Assembly (NCBI RefSeq): GCF_963678635.1 | Contig: NW_026971149.1 | Coordinates: 1,180,001 to 1,244,000, forward strand | DNA: 64,000 bases | From: Symsagittifera roscoffensis | Lineage: Eukaryota > Xenacoelomorpha > Acoela > Convolutidae | Reading direction: 5' to 3' | Position numbers and translations under genes: made by a program | Shown: in pieces, positions 35,840 through 46,878 of the stretch | Layout: every line of letters starts with the position of its first letter | How positions within the stretch are numbered: position 1 is the stretch's first letter | Notes under the pieces: model-generated | The model's database searches: none | Seen by the model: only the letters and a program-made list of their open reading frames with translations | Told to the model about the DNA's origin: nothing

Positions 35840-36837
35840 TTAGATGGTTATTGAAATATCGTACCTGAGGAGGAGGTCATGGTTTTTTTTTGCAAAAATG
35901 ATGCCGGCTTTTGCTAGGGAACAAAAAATTGTAAAAAACTGCAAAAATATATTAGAAGGAGGATAAATAGTTCAAGGGTATCTGCAATTAAAATTACACT
36001 CAGTTTGAAAAAATGTTTGAAAAAATTGTTCAAGAACTTGGACTGCTTGAGAGAGAAGCATTGAAGAAATGATTTGTTTTGTCGACATATTTTTCCTATT
36101 TTTGAAGCTCAATTTGAATGTGGTCGGATTATTTACTGATTTTTGACAAATTGTTTGGATATATGTGATTTTTGGTGGGGGATGTTTGGAAGTCTTAAGA
36201 AGGTGCTTTTCAGTTTTGTTTTTATTTATGGGCTGATTGGGGTTATTCAAGAGTTATTCGTACTTTAGGCGAAATTATCATGTCTTGTTTTTTCTTTAAC
36301 TAACTTAAAAGTTTTTCTTGAGGTAGTTTTGATGTATAAGTTGGGGCAATATTGTTCATCTATGTTCTAGTTGATAGGGGAGGGTTGTGATATTTAGATT
36401 TTGTTTATTTCGATTATCAAATTTGAGCGGGTTGCTTATTTTTAACCTGTAATTTTTTTAGTTATAGTTATGTATGCGCTTGAAGGTTGTAATTTGTCGG
36501 CTAAAGAAGTCGTGTCAAAAATGAGCTGAGATTTTAGAAAATTTCTCAATGGCTGAAATTGAACTACTTTGTTCACGAGTTTTCACTGTGAATTTTGAGA
36601 AATTGAATAACACATTTTTTAAGAAGTTAAAATAATAACTAATATGAAAATGGTTTCTGAAACTCAAACTTCTTTACGTTTTTAGAATAGGGATGGAAAG
36701 TTTTGTAATCTTTTCGTGGCTGATTTCGTGATGAATTTCTATGTTGAGAATTTTCTTTTAGATCTTATGGTTAAATTTTTTCTTCTAATTTTTGATTTTT
36801 TGTTCTTTTTGAGATATGTTTTTTAGATTAAGTCTTG

Positions 36838-38060
36838 TTATATTTGTTGGGTAGATTCTATACTTTTTTGTTTCAAAGGTTTTGGAATTTTGTTTGTGTC
36901 ATTTCTTTCTTTATGAACAAAATCTGGGTTCTCGTGGAAATTTTTGAGTTCTGTAGAGGAGTATAAATGTGTGAGCTCGCGAAGAGCGTATTCCTTTGAG
37001 TAGTAGGGTAGAAGATTGTTTCTATTTTGAACAATTTCTTTTTTATTTGAGTCCATAAGTTTGCATGTGACATCAGTGGGTTTATCTATTTTTTGAAAAG
37101 GTCCTTTTCGGAGTGGTTATAGTTTTTTAGAATTTTCTTTTTGTGTTACAAAGTTTGAGATTAAAACATATGTTCCGATTTTTACGTTTGTAGCTAATGT
37201 GAATCAAAAAATTATCTTAGAGTCAACACTTTGTCTTTGTAATAATTTTTCTGCTGGTTTTAAATAAATTTCATTATGATTTTTATCTCTCTAATCAAAA
37301 TCCATTCGGTATGGATACCGGATGCTAGTTTTAAAATTTGTGGGTGATAAAAGTGGTCTTCATCGTGTGTGTCTAGTGGTAGGTTATAACATGTTGATTA
37401 TTCGTGGATCATAAGATAAGGAGGGAAATAATTTTACATCTGTTGACCATTTAGTATATTGTGTATCAATTCCGGTTATGATACATCTTAGATTTTCTTG
37501 TAATGAACCGTTCATACCTTCGACTAGTCAATTAGTACAAGGGGCAAGAGATGTTCGTGGTTTATAATTAATGTTGTATAGGTGGCATGATGTGATTTTT
37601 CAATATTTATGAATTCAGTGCCATCATCTGCAACAAGGATTTCGGGTAGTCCAAATTTGGCTATCAAATGTTTAGATAGTGTTGTATATGCTTAATAGGC
37701 ATTACAATGAGGCACTGAGTTGAGTGTTACGTAGTGTGTAAATGCGTCGACTATGACCATTATATACGAATTTCCTTCTGAGGAGGGTCCTTTTGTATCA
37801 AATGAGATTCTGTGATTAAAATACAGGACTTTGTCCTTTAAAATTTTGTTTTTCTGTACTTTGTTGTTTTTATTTGGGTTTGGTTTATTTAGTTGACATG
37901 TTATGCAATCGTTCAATTCGATTCAAATTGGTGCATTTGGAAAAAAGATTTGAATGAACTTTGGGTTTGTCTTTTCTGATCCTGAATGTCCCTTAGTGTT
38001 TATTGAATGTGAAATATGAACTGCTAGAATTATCATACTTGAAGATAAATAAGGTACTTT
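36838..38060 (-). pseudogene. Ty3/gypsy integrase, left copy
   Basis: The minus strand shows the zinc-binding end (CITCQLN, the C-x2-C of HHCC, in the frame ending 37692), then the catalytic core: ISFDTKGP (first Asp), ADDGTEF near 37600 (second Asp; usual form TDNGTEF) and LVEGMN with its catalytic Glu codon at 37519-37521. Frames are broken between motifs. The downstream part at 36838-37073 matches the integrase C-terminal region of the right copy (43012-43212). All three catalytic acidic residues remain, unlike the right copy. Confidence 0.75.
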
Positions 38061-38290
38061 GAGATCGATTGTTTGATTTTCAAAAGTATCCGTATTTTCA
38101 TTTACAGGTGTTTTATTGAGTATTCGAAAATATATAAGAAGTGTTTCATTTCCTAGAATTGTGATATCGGCTATGAGTGGTTTGGTCTTCTATTTGTGCC
38201 AAGATTCTAACTGTCCAATGACTGGGTCAAGGTTTTGATATTTTTGTAACAATTGAAGCGTTAATTTTTCTGTGTTTGGCAGAAAAAAAA

Positions 38291-38685
38291 TTATTCAATC
38301 TCCATTTTTGATAGAAGTATGGTAAGCACAGGGTCATGGAGGTTAAACAATTGATTTATCGTGTGCTTTGAATCAATGTCTGGAGTAACTGAGAAATTTA
38401 TATTATCAGATAGGTTTTCTTTTCGATGAAAGGGAATAGGTCCATCTTGTAAGGTTTTTGTCTGAGTGGTTTTTGTTGTGTATTGTTTTTGATCCATGAT
38501 GAAGATGTTATTTCTTTAAATGTAGATTTTTCTAATAGATCTACTTCATAGTAATTATGTTGACAGTCTAAAAAAAGTGAAAAAAAATTTAAGTTATTTA
38601 TTCGTGATTGGTCAATATCAGTTTTGAATTGCGTCTGTGCGGGATTTTGATGGAGTTGTTGTATTTTTTTCCATAATGTGTCCAA
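38291..38685 (-). pseudogene. pol linker after RT, RNase H core deleted, left copy
   Basis: The frame at 38398-38685 runs from the RT tail directly into the TDIDQSR stretch that, in the right copy, lies beyond RNase H (44754-44850). About 700 bp corresponding to 44840-45545 are missing. The breakpoint falls at a shared TTTT-containing stretch (CAGTTTT / GTTTTTC), suggesting a short-homology deletion. Confidence 0.65.
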
Positions 38686-39300
38686 GGAATTTTACACGTG
38701 TTAGAAAAAAATGTGATTTATCCGGGGCTGCTTTCATATTTTGTTTAAGTAATATCTGCTAATATTTTTCTAAGACAAGGAACATTTCGTCTTCTGTTCC
38801 GGATTGCTTGAAAACATCGTCTAAAAATGTTATTGCATTTTTGTTAAGTTTGATTGGCCGAAAAATTTTACTCATAAATGCTGAGAATGCTGCTGGTCCT
38901 ACGGAGATTTCATAGAATAGTCTATCAAATTCGTATTGTTGGTTTCCAAAAACGAGTTGTGTTAATTGCCGTGATTGTTCATCTTGTGGCATTTGGTTGT
39001 ATGAGTTATTCATATCTGCTGTTGTGAGAATTACTTGAATTGGTTCAATGGGCCAATTACATTTGGGTTCTTCAAGGAGCGAACTGATACATCTTTCATC
39101 TAGAACTGTTTTCAATAAATCTCCTTTTGCTAAAATGATAACGGGGCTTAAAAATGACTTTGGGCTGTTCTTTTTTATTTACTGGAGAAATGATTTCTTA
39201 TTGTTCTAATATATCTAGCAATCTATCAAACTGATCTTGCAAGTGGATTGGAATTTTGCTTGCTAGTTATTTTTTGTAAATATTTTTTTTTCTTGTAAAA
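38660..39300 (-). pseudogene. Ty3/gypsy reverse transcriptase, left copy
   Basis: Frame 39115-38759 shows TTADMNNSYNQMP (first catalytic Asp region), GNQQYEFDRLFYEIS, GPAAFSAFMSKIF and FLDDVF, with the catalytic Asp-Asp codons at 38817-38822. The order and the F-x-D-D box are typical of Ty3/gypsy RT. Upstream, 39120-39300 encodes the fingers region (IPIHLQDQFDRLL) but with stops. Upstream of ~39370 the sequence switches to env of the other copy, so the protease and gag of this copy are absent. Confidence 0.8.
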
Positions 39301-39372
39301 TATAGGGACTTTTTTTGTAACACTTTTTCTTAAAAAACGTATATTGGTGATACTTTTTTTGTTACAGGTGTC

Positions 39373-40900
39373 TTACCATTGTATATTTCCTCCATAGTCA
39401 AAAAATTTTGATCTATTTCCTGTTAATAAATATCCTGCATAGGGTCCTTTCAGTACTGCAAGTGCAAGTGACTGTAAAAATTGTGTACGTTCAATTTCAC
39501 ATGAGTGATGAAGTGTTTCTAGGTCTGATAACGACATTTCTTGATAATTTTTTTTTATTTTGTAGAATAAATTCATGTCTAAATGAATGTTGTAGTGAAT
39601 TGCACCAAAATATGAGTGAGTGATAATTCTTGTAGACGTGTACTACTTTTGTCTTGTCGTTTAACTTTTCCACCAGTTCTTCCTGTGTTTTTAGACGTGT
39701 TACTGGGATGTATGAGTCTTCGTCGTGATTTGAAGAGTGATGTCTTAAGTTATCTATAGTTATTAGTTTTCCTGTATTCATGTGGAAACCTTGTTCGTAT
39801 TCGACAAGAATTACTGAATGTTAAGTTTTATAAAGTGGTGTGCTAAATTTGCCAGCTAGTTCTGTCTCTGAGTAGATTTGAAAACGTGTCAACTTGTTTT
39901 CTTTTTTTTTGTACTTTATTAACTTTATAATCGTTATGTCTGATTTTTCAGAGCTTACGTTATCATAAGGGATGCATTAAATGAAGTAATTCTGATAAAA
40001 TTTTATCATTCTAACGTGTATTCTTGTTACTTGAAATGTAGTACATGTGTCTTCGGGAAACTTAACAATAGTTGCTTGTGTTCGTATAGTGGGACCACAA
40101 TGTCCTTGGTCATGTTGACAAGGTAGTCGTATTCCTTGATAAATTTTTGTTTCATCTTTTAAATCTCGTGTGAATTGTACTTTTTCTAATTGAAATTTCC
40201 AATAAAAAAAAATTATTTCTTGGCATCCTTTATTTTTAGTGTCCGCTTAACAATTTGATGGGTTTTTCTTACTTCGATATGTGGTATCCAATTTTTATCA
40301 TGGAGATCATAAGTTAATCATCATTGGAAATATGCGCCGTGGAATGAATAATTTTTTTCTAATTTTATCTGGCCTTGGTATCTTTCGAGCTCGACCTGAT
40401 GTGCAGATTCTGTGAAAACTTGAAAGTTTACCAATTTTTTTTTGTGCTTTTATTTTCTGTTTTTTTTTTATTTTAAAATATGCTAAGTTCGTTCTTACAA
40501 TCTGCATGGTTAAGAGATAAAAGTCTTCCTATATTGCTTTGATAGAAAGATTCGTGATCGAGTCTATTTTTATTTCCGTTTGAAACATGAGAACAATGCA
40601 CGTTTTTTCGGAAAATGTTGCTGTGAATTTATATTCTGTTAATGTTTTAGCGCGGGCTTTTGAGTAAAATGTGGCTATTATAATTGTTGTTTCAATTTCT
40701 TATGTTGCGGGTTCAAATTGACTTACTCGATTTATTGCGTGTTTGTGTAGTGTTTTTTGGTTCATTTTCTTCACAGTCATAGTGTGTGACTGTAAATCTT
40801 GGGGTCCTGTTTGATGAGAAGGGTTGTGAAAAAATAAAAGGGAGTAAGAAAAAAGTTCTCAAAAAGTACATGTGTAAGATAGTCCTGAATATGGACCATA
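39373..40900 (-). pseudogene. env-like remnant, right gypsy copy (proximal and middle part)
   Basis: The best segment is the frame 39576-39373. It has a leucine-rich helix (SLSDLETLHHSCEIERTQ) followed by GYLLTGNRSKFFDYGGNIQW. From general family knowledge this resembles the ectodomain of the glycoproteins found in chuviruses and in env-bearing arthropod LTR elements. Frame 39781-39497 overlaps it. 40010-40900 matches 33720-34610 of the left copy. The gene is broken by several stops and ends abruptly near 39370, where pol of the left copy begins; the membrane anchor is missing here but present in the left copy. Confidence 0.45.
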
Positions 40901-41740
40901 GAATGTAAAATATTCAAGTGTGTTTTTGTATATCTACCGTATTGATAGATAATTTATGTTTTGATGAATAGGGATTGCGCTGTTATATTCGGTGGAGCTA
41001 GAGTTAAAGGATGATGAATTCAATTGTTTAATTTAACTGTGATTTCAAATTTGACTGTGAAATTATCCTTCGTAAGTATTTGCATGTTGTGTTCTTTTAT
41101 ATCTTTATGAATGTCGTGTCGATATTGTAATCTGTTGAGTGCCCAATTGTGTCGTCTGTTACTATCATGGTATTGAACAAATAATGGAGGAGGTGCTACG
41201 AATAAATTCCAATCTATGTGTAGGGGTATTCTCTATATCGATCGTCTAGATTTGCGAGAAATTTCGGGATAAATGGTGTTGTTGAGGTTTGACTTATTGG
41301 GGTTGAAGGAGTTAAAGTGTTTCGGGTAGTGACAAAGATGTGTCTGATGAAATGTCTACATGGTCACTTACTAAGCTGGGTTCTTCTTGAGTAAAGCTTG
41401 TGTCATCCAGTATGGTAGATTTTGTGTTGGATTTGGGGGGATTAAAATGATTTTCACGAATTTGTTCGGATGTAGGGGCTGAATCTAAGTAATCCGATGT
41501 TGGGTTTGGAGTATTTTGTTGTGAGGTAGATTGGGGGTACTTTGAGTTGTACTAGTGGAGAGATCTAAAGGACTTGCTATTGGTGACGAGGATATATTGA
41601 AATGAACTCTGGGAGTTGTAAAATGCATTTTTTGTCTGTTTGTCGGGTGTATTTATTATGGGTGTTTTTTGGTTTTGGCTGGGATGTCTTGTTCTGTTAA
41701 GGTCTTGCCGGAGAGAGGGATATATGTTTTATATGGGTTC
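40901..41740 (-). pseudogene. env-proximal region, right gypsy copy, frame-broken
   Basis: Direct duplicate of 34610-35640 with an offset of ~6.3 kb. It is frame-broken on the minus strand. Plus-strand frames such as 41640-41825 are antisense to it. Confidence 0.4.
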
Positions 41741-41743
41741 GTA

Positions 41744-42172
41744 CTATGGTTCGCTTAGAGGCGCATTGCGAACTAAAGGTTCTAAAGGTTCTGATAACAG
41801 TGAGAGCCTTTCTTCACTCGTGTAAGGGTTTTCTTGAAATGAAATGCGTGTTGATGATGTAGGACGATTTGTTTGACTGTTTGTTGGTGTTGTTGGAGAT
41901 TCTTGGGATGTTGTAGCTGATGGCGACTGTTTTGCAGGTTGTTGATTAGGAATTTTGAAAGGGTATCGAAATTTTTCACTTATTTTTGTTGAAAATTTAT
42001 GTTGATTGTAATATTGTTTGATGAAAATAATTAAACGTTTTGTTGTGATGAAAAATTTATCATTGCCTTTCTTTATGCATTTGCATATTGTCATAAATAG
42101 AGACGTTAAGAATCTAAGAAATATCACAAAAAGAAGAAGAATGTCTTTCTTGTCGAATAGATTGCTGAACAT
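41744..42172 (-). CDS. small membrane protein between integrase and env, right copy
   Basis: A 142-codon open frame begins MFSNLFDKKDILLLFVIFL. One hydrophobic segment (residues ~11-30) ends in TICKCI; a basic middle and a long Ser/Thr/Pro-rich tail follow, ending with EERLSLLSEPLEP. The topology predicted is a single-pass membrane protein with a long hydrophilic C-terminal region. The left copy (35648-35839) is broken. It occupies the place where env-bearing gypsy elements begin their third reading frame, so it may be an accessory protein or a detached part of Env. Function unknown. Confidence 0.4.
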   Translation of the reverse strand: MFSNLFDKKDILLLFVIFLRFLTSLFMTICKCIKKGNDKFFITTKRLIIFIKQYYNQHKFSTKISEKFRYPFKIPNQQPAKQSPSATTSQESPTTPTNSQTNRPTSSTRISFQENPYTSEERLSLLSEPLEPLVRNAPLSEP

Positions 42173-43011
42173 TTAGATGGTTATTGAAATATCGTACCTG
42201 AGGAGGAGGTCAAGGTTTTTTGCAAAGTTGATGTAGGCTTTTGCTAGGGAACGAAAAATTATAAAAAACTGCAAAAAATATTAGAAGGAGGATAAATATT
42301 TCAAGGGTATCTGCAATAAAAATTATATTCAGTTTGAAAAAAGGTTTGAAAAAATTTAATCAAGAAGTTGGCCTGTTTGAGAAAGAAGCATTGAAGAACT
42401 GATTCGTTTTGTCGATTTTGTCGAAATAATTTTCTTATTTTTTGGGGCTAAATTCGAATTTGGTCGGATTATTTATTGATTTTCGACAAATGGGTTAGAT
42501 ATAGGCAACTTATGGTGAGGGAAAGTTTGGAAGTCTTAAGAAAGGGCTTTTCAGTTTTGTTTTTATTTATGGCTTGATCGTGGTTATTCAAGAGTTATTC
42601 GTACTTCAGGCTAAAGGTTTATTTTTTCTTGAGGTAGTTTTGAGGTCTAAGTTGGGGCAATATTGTTCATTTTTGTTCTATTTGATAGGGGAGGGTTGTA
42701 ATATTAAGATTTTGTTTATTTCGGTTATCAATTATGAGCGTGTTGCTTTTTTGACCTGGAGGTCTTTTAGTTATAGTTAGATACACGCTCGAAGGTCCTA
42801 ATTTGTCTGCTAAAGAAGTCAAGGCTTCTCATTCGTGGCTGATAATCTTTTCGTGGCTGATTTCGTGATGATTGTCTATGATGAGAATTTTCGTTCAGAT
42901 CTTATGGCTAACGTTTTTCTTCTAACTTTTGATTTTTCCGCTGTTTTTGAGATATAATTTTATCGCTTAAGTCTTGTTATATTTGTTGGGTAGTTTCTTT
43001 ACTTTTTTGTC
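42173..43011 (-). other. spacer between integrase and membrane protein, right copy
   Basis: Matches 35840-36837 of the left copy but is shorter: a block near left 36470-36700 has no counterpart here. The plus-strand frame 42574-42780 is antisense. No protein motif was recognised. Confidence 0.4.
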
Positions 43012-44300
43012 TTAAAGATTTTGGGATATTGTTTGTGTCATTTGTTTGATTATGAACTTTATCTGAGTTGTCCTGGACACCTTTGAGTCCTGTAAGGGAC
43101 TATAACCGTGTGAGCTCGCGAAGAGCGTATTGCTTTGGGTAATAGGGTAGAAGATTGTTTCTATGTTGAACACTTTCTTTTGTATTTGAGTCCATAAGTT
43201 TGCTTGTGACATCAGTGGGTTTATCTACTACTTTAAATGGTCCTTTTCGGAGTGGTTGTTGTTTTTTAGACATTCTTTTTGTGTTACAAAGTTTGAGATT
43301 AAAACATAAGATCCAATTTTCACATTTGTAGCTGCTGTGAATCGAGAAACTATCTGAGAGTTAACACTTTGCCTTTATAATAATTTTTTTGCTAATTTTT
43401 AAAAAATATCATTATGCTTATTATCTCTCTAAGCAAAATTCATTCAGTATGGGTACCGGATGCTAGTTTTAAAGTTTGTGGGTGATAAAAGTGATCTTCA
43501 TCGTGTGTCTGTAGTGGTATGTTATAACATGTTGATTCTTTTTTGGGTTGGCAATCGCCTTGTGTAGTCTTTGAAGAGGTTGCTGTAAACTTTATTGGTT
43601 TTCACGGTTTACGATTAAAAACCTTTTAATTAGGTGATAGTCCTAAAAGTGTTGTTGTTCGTGAATCATAAGATAAGGGAAATAATTTTACATCTGCTGA
43701 CCATTCAGTATATCATGTATCATTTCCGGTTATGATATATCTTAGATTTTCTTGTAATGAACCGTTCATACCTTTGACTAGTCCATCATTCCGAGGGGCA
43801 TGAGAAGTTCGTACTTTATGCTTAATGTTGTATAGGTGGCATGATGTGATTATTTCTCTATTTAGGAATTCAGTGCCGTTATCTGTAACAAGGGTTTCGG
43901 GTAATCCGATTTCGGCTATCCAAGGTTCATATAGTGTTGTATATGCAACATAGGCATTACAATGAGGTACTAGGTTGAGCGCTACGTAGTGTGTAAATGC
44001 GTCGACTATGTTCATTATATATGAATTTCTTTTTGAAGAGGGTGATATTGGTCCTTTTGTATCAAACGAGATTCTGTGATCAAAATACAAGAAATTGTCC
44101 TTTAAAAGTGTTTTCCTGCACTTTGTTTTTTTGGTTTGGGTATGGTTTCTTCAGTTGACATGTTATGCAATCGTTCAATACTTTAATCCAAATTGGTGCA
44201 CTTGGAAAGTAAAACGTTTGAATAAAATTTGAGTATGTTTTTTCTGATCCTGAAGGTCCTTTAGTGTTTAATGATAAATGAATATGAAATATGAAATGCT
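43012..44300 (-). pseudogene. Ty3/gypsy integrase, right copy, catalytic Glu replaced
   Basis: Frame 44090-43713 (125 codons) holds ISFDTKGP (Asp 1), LVTDNGTEF (Asp 2) and LVKGMN. In the last motif the catalytic Glu is Lys (codon at 43773-43775; the left copy has GAA). The change is a single G-to-A on the coding strand and would abolish strand transfer. The C-terminal region continues to 43012. Zinc-binding residues lie in broken frames at 44100-44200. Confidence 0.75.
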
Positions 44301-44850
44301 AGAAGTATCATAGTTGAAGATAAACAAGGTACTTTGAGATCAATTGTTTGATATTCTAAAATATCCGTATTTTCAGTTATAGATGTATTAATGAATTTTC
44401 GAAAAAAACTAAGCAGTGTTTTTTTCCTAGAATTGTGATATCGGCTTTGATTGGTTTGGTCTATTATTGAAGTGTTAATTTTTCTGTGTTTGGCAGAAAA
44501 AATGTTATCAATCTCCAATTTTGATAGAGATATGGTATCCAGAGGGTCATGAAGGTTAAACACTTGATTCATCGTGTACTTTGAATCAATATCCGGAGGG
44601 CCTGATAAATTTATACGATCAGTTAGATTTTCTTTTTGATGAAAGGGAATAGGTCCCTCTTGTAGGGTTTTTGTCTGAGTGGTTTTTGTTGTGTATTGTT
44701 TTTGATCCATGATGAAGATGTTATTGGTTTAAATGTAGGTTTTTCTAATAGATCTACTTCGTAGTGATTATGCTGACAGTCAAAAAAAGAGGGAAAAAAT
44801 CTAAGTTATATTTTCGTGATTGGTCAATATCAGTTTTCACTGCATGTTCG
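44301..44850 (-). pseudogene. pol linker between RNase H and integrase, right copy
   Basis: Frame 44710-44261 (149 codons) starts MDQKQYTTKTTQT and corresponds to the left-copy frame 38497-38291. The central stretch FNLHDPLDTISLSKLEIDN is shared. No catalytic residues are expected in this tether region. Confidence 0.55.
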
Positions 44851-45016
44851 CATTCTAATCGTGGTGAGGTTTCGTCTTTTGCAAGAAAGAACTTGAAACT
44901 CTGTGGTTTTTCTACTGCTTTTTTCTTGTTAAAAACTTGGTGAGAGTGTCTGGTAGTGCAAGGTTTTTTCCTGCTGTCCAATCTATATGTAAACTTGGTT
45001 GGGAATTTCTTTAAAA

Positions 45017-45304
45017 TCAATTAAATCTAGAAACCCTATGGTTTGGATATGAAATCTGTATAAAAAGAAAAATTATGGGTTTATGGTCTGTAAATAAAAC
45101 TGTTGGATGTTTTGATCCAAGTAATAAAAAATCTTTTTCTGTGAGGATGTATAATATGGCTGTACATTCTCTCATAAGTGTAGAGTGTTTAGGTTCAGCT
45201 TGTGTAAATAGTCTTGAAATTGCTGAAATGAGGTTCATTTTGTCTGTTCCATTGTGTGAATGTAATAATGCTGCGCCGATACCAAAGTTAAAGGCATCGC
45301 ACAT
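45017..45304 (-). pseudogene. Ty3/gypsy RNase H domain, right copy
   Basis: The 95-codon frame shows CDAFNFGIGAALL (catalytic Asp), LMRECTAILYIL (catalytic Glu) and VLFTDHKPIIF (catalytic Asp), the classical order for LTR-element RNase H. It continues in a shifted frame towards 44850. The left copy lacks this domain through deletion. The plus-strand frame 45075-45344 is antisense. Confidence 0.75.
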
Positions 45305-45479
45305 AGCATTAAATGGTTGGTCTGGGTCTGGAATTTGTGTTTGAGATTTGTTCTTCGAGAAGCGTGGTTATTTCTTCAAATCCCTTTTGCTGTTCTTTTT
45401 GTCTATTTAGAATTGGTTTGTTGTCTAAGAATGTTATAGAATGGTCCTAACTTTAATCGCTTTTTATATACGTAATTAC

Positions 45480-46330
45480 TTATGAAGTTAAGCATTCAAA
45501 TGAATTTTTGTATTTTATTTTCATTTGAAGGAGGTTGAGGTTTTTCAATTGCGTCTATGCGTGATTTTAATGGAGTTGTAGTTTTTCTTTTCATAATGTG
45601 TCCAAGGAATTTTTTACAGGTTAGAAAAAAATGTGATTTACCCAGGCTGCTTTTATATTTTCTTTAAGTAATATCTGGTGATAATTTTCTAAGACAAGGA
45701 ACATTTCGTCTTTTGTTTCTGATTGCATGAAAACATCCTCTATATGTGTTTTTCCATTTTTGTTAAGTGTGAGTGGTCAAAAAAATTTACTCATAAATGC
45801 TGAGAATGCTGCTGGTCCTATGGAGATTCCATAGAATAGTCTAATAAATTCGTATTATTGGTTTCCAGAAACGAATTGTGTTAATCGCTAGTGGCATTTG
45901 GTTGTTTGCATTGTTCATATCTGCTGTTGTGAGAACTACTTGAATTGGTTCAATGGGCCATTTACATTTAGAATCGTCAATGAGGGAACATATTTTTCAT
46001 CTAGAACTAATTTCAATGATTCTCCTTTCTCTGAAATGATAACAGGGCTTACAAATATGTTGCCTTTTTGGCTGTTTTTGTTTATTTACTGGGGAAATGA
46101 TTTCATATTTTTCCAATATATCTAGCATTCTATCAACTTTATCTTGCAAGTGGATTGAAAGTTTGGGATTAAGGAAGACTTCGATTTATCCAAAATTTGT
46201 TAGACTTGATTCCTGTGCTGTTGCTAATCTGCTTGATGTATCGATAGGTATCAGTTTTGGATGTAAGAGTTGTATTTCATTTCATGTGGGAAAATTTTTT
46301 ATGTTTGATTCTGCTCCCGAATCTTTTCAA
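45480..46330 (-). pseudogene. Ty3/gypsy reverse transcriptase, right copy, catalytic box altered
   Basis: Minus-strand translation in broken frames aligns with the left RT (38660-39300): AAFSAFMSK-like sequence near 45800, and HIEDVFMQS where the left copy has FLDDVFKQS. The first Asp of the Asp-Asp pair is therefore Glu (codons at 45735-45740). Many stops are present. Plus-strand frames 45898-46475 are antisense. Confidence 0.65.
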
Positions 46331-46878
46331 AAATCATTTTCAAGGTCTGGTGTTTGATGGTCTTTGCTTTTGGGACTGTCTAAGAGAACTAGGATTGTCC
46401 AACTTTTTTCTTTGGGAAGATGTGTTTTGTTTGATGCGTTTTGATGAATATTTTTTGTGCTTGAACTTCCTGTAAGTTCTTGTTCAGTATAGTCTGTTAT
46501 TTCTTGAGTATGATTATGTTTTTGGTATGTTGGATTATTTATTTCATATTATTTTCAGTTTGAATCATATTTATTGAAACAGTGTTTTCTGTTTTGCTTT
46601 CATTGTCTGTGGATTCGCTATTTATTCGATTCAATTTTTTTTCTGTGCTTTCTGTGTTATCATTACCGGGATGGTCTGGTTGAGCTTCTTCAGTTGGTTG
46701 TACTTGGTAAAATTGTCTTTGATGTTTAGGTGTACTACTCCTATGGTTTGGTTGTGGGTTTTGGTAACGTGGTTTTTTCCTGTTTGATGACTGGGAATTC
46801 CTGTGTTTGTTTGGATAGTTTGAATATCTGTTCTGTGAAATGTCACATGATCTATTGCGATAGTTATTGTAATTTGAT
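46331..46878 (-). other. gag-pol junction of the right gypsy copy, protease not recovered
   Basis: A Gln/Thr/Asn-rich minus-strand frame lies at 46631-46846. The aspartic protease expected here (D-T/S-G-A) could not be found in any minus frame, so it is either lost or too decayed to read. Confidence 0.4.

Noticed and set aside
45075-46475. Plus-strand frames across the gypsy pol region
   Set aside because: Antisense to RT and RNase H motifs found on the minus strand.
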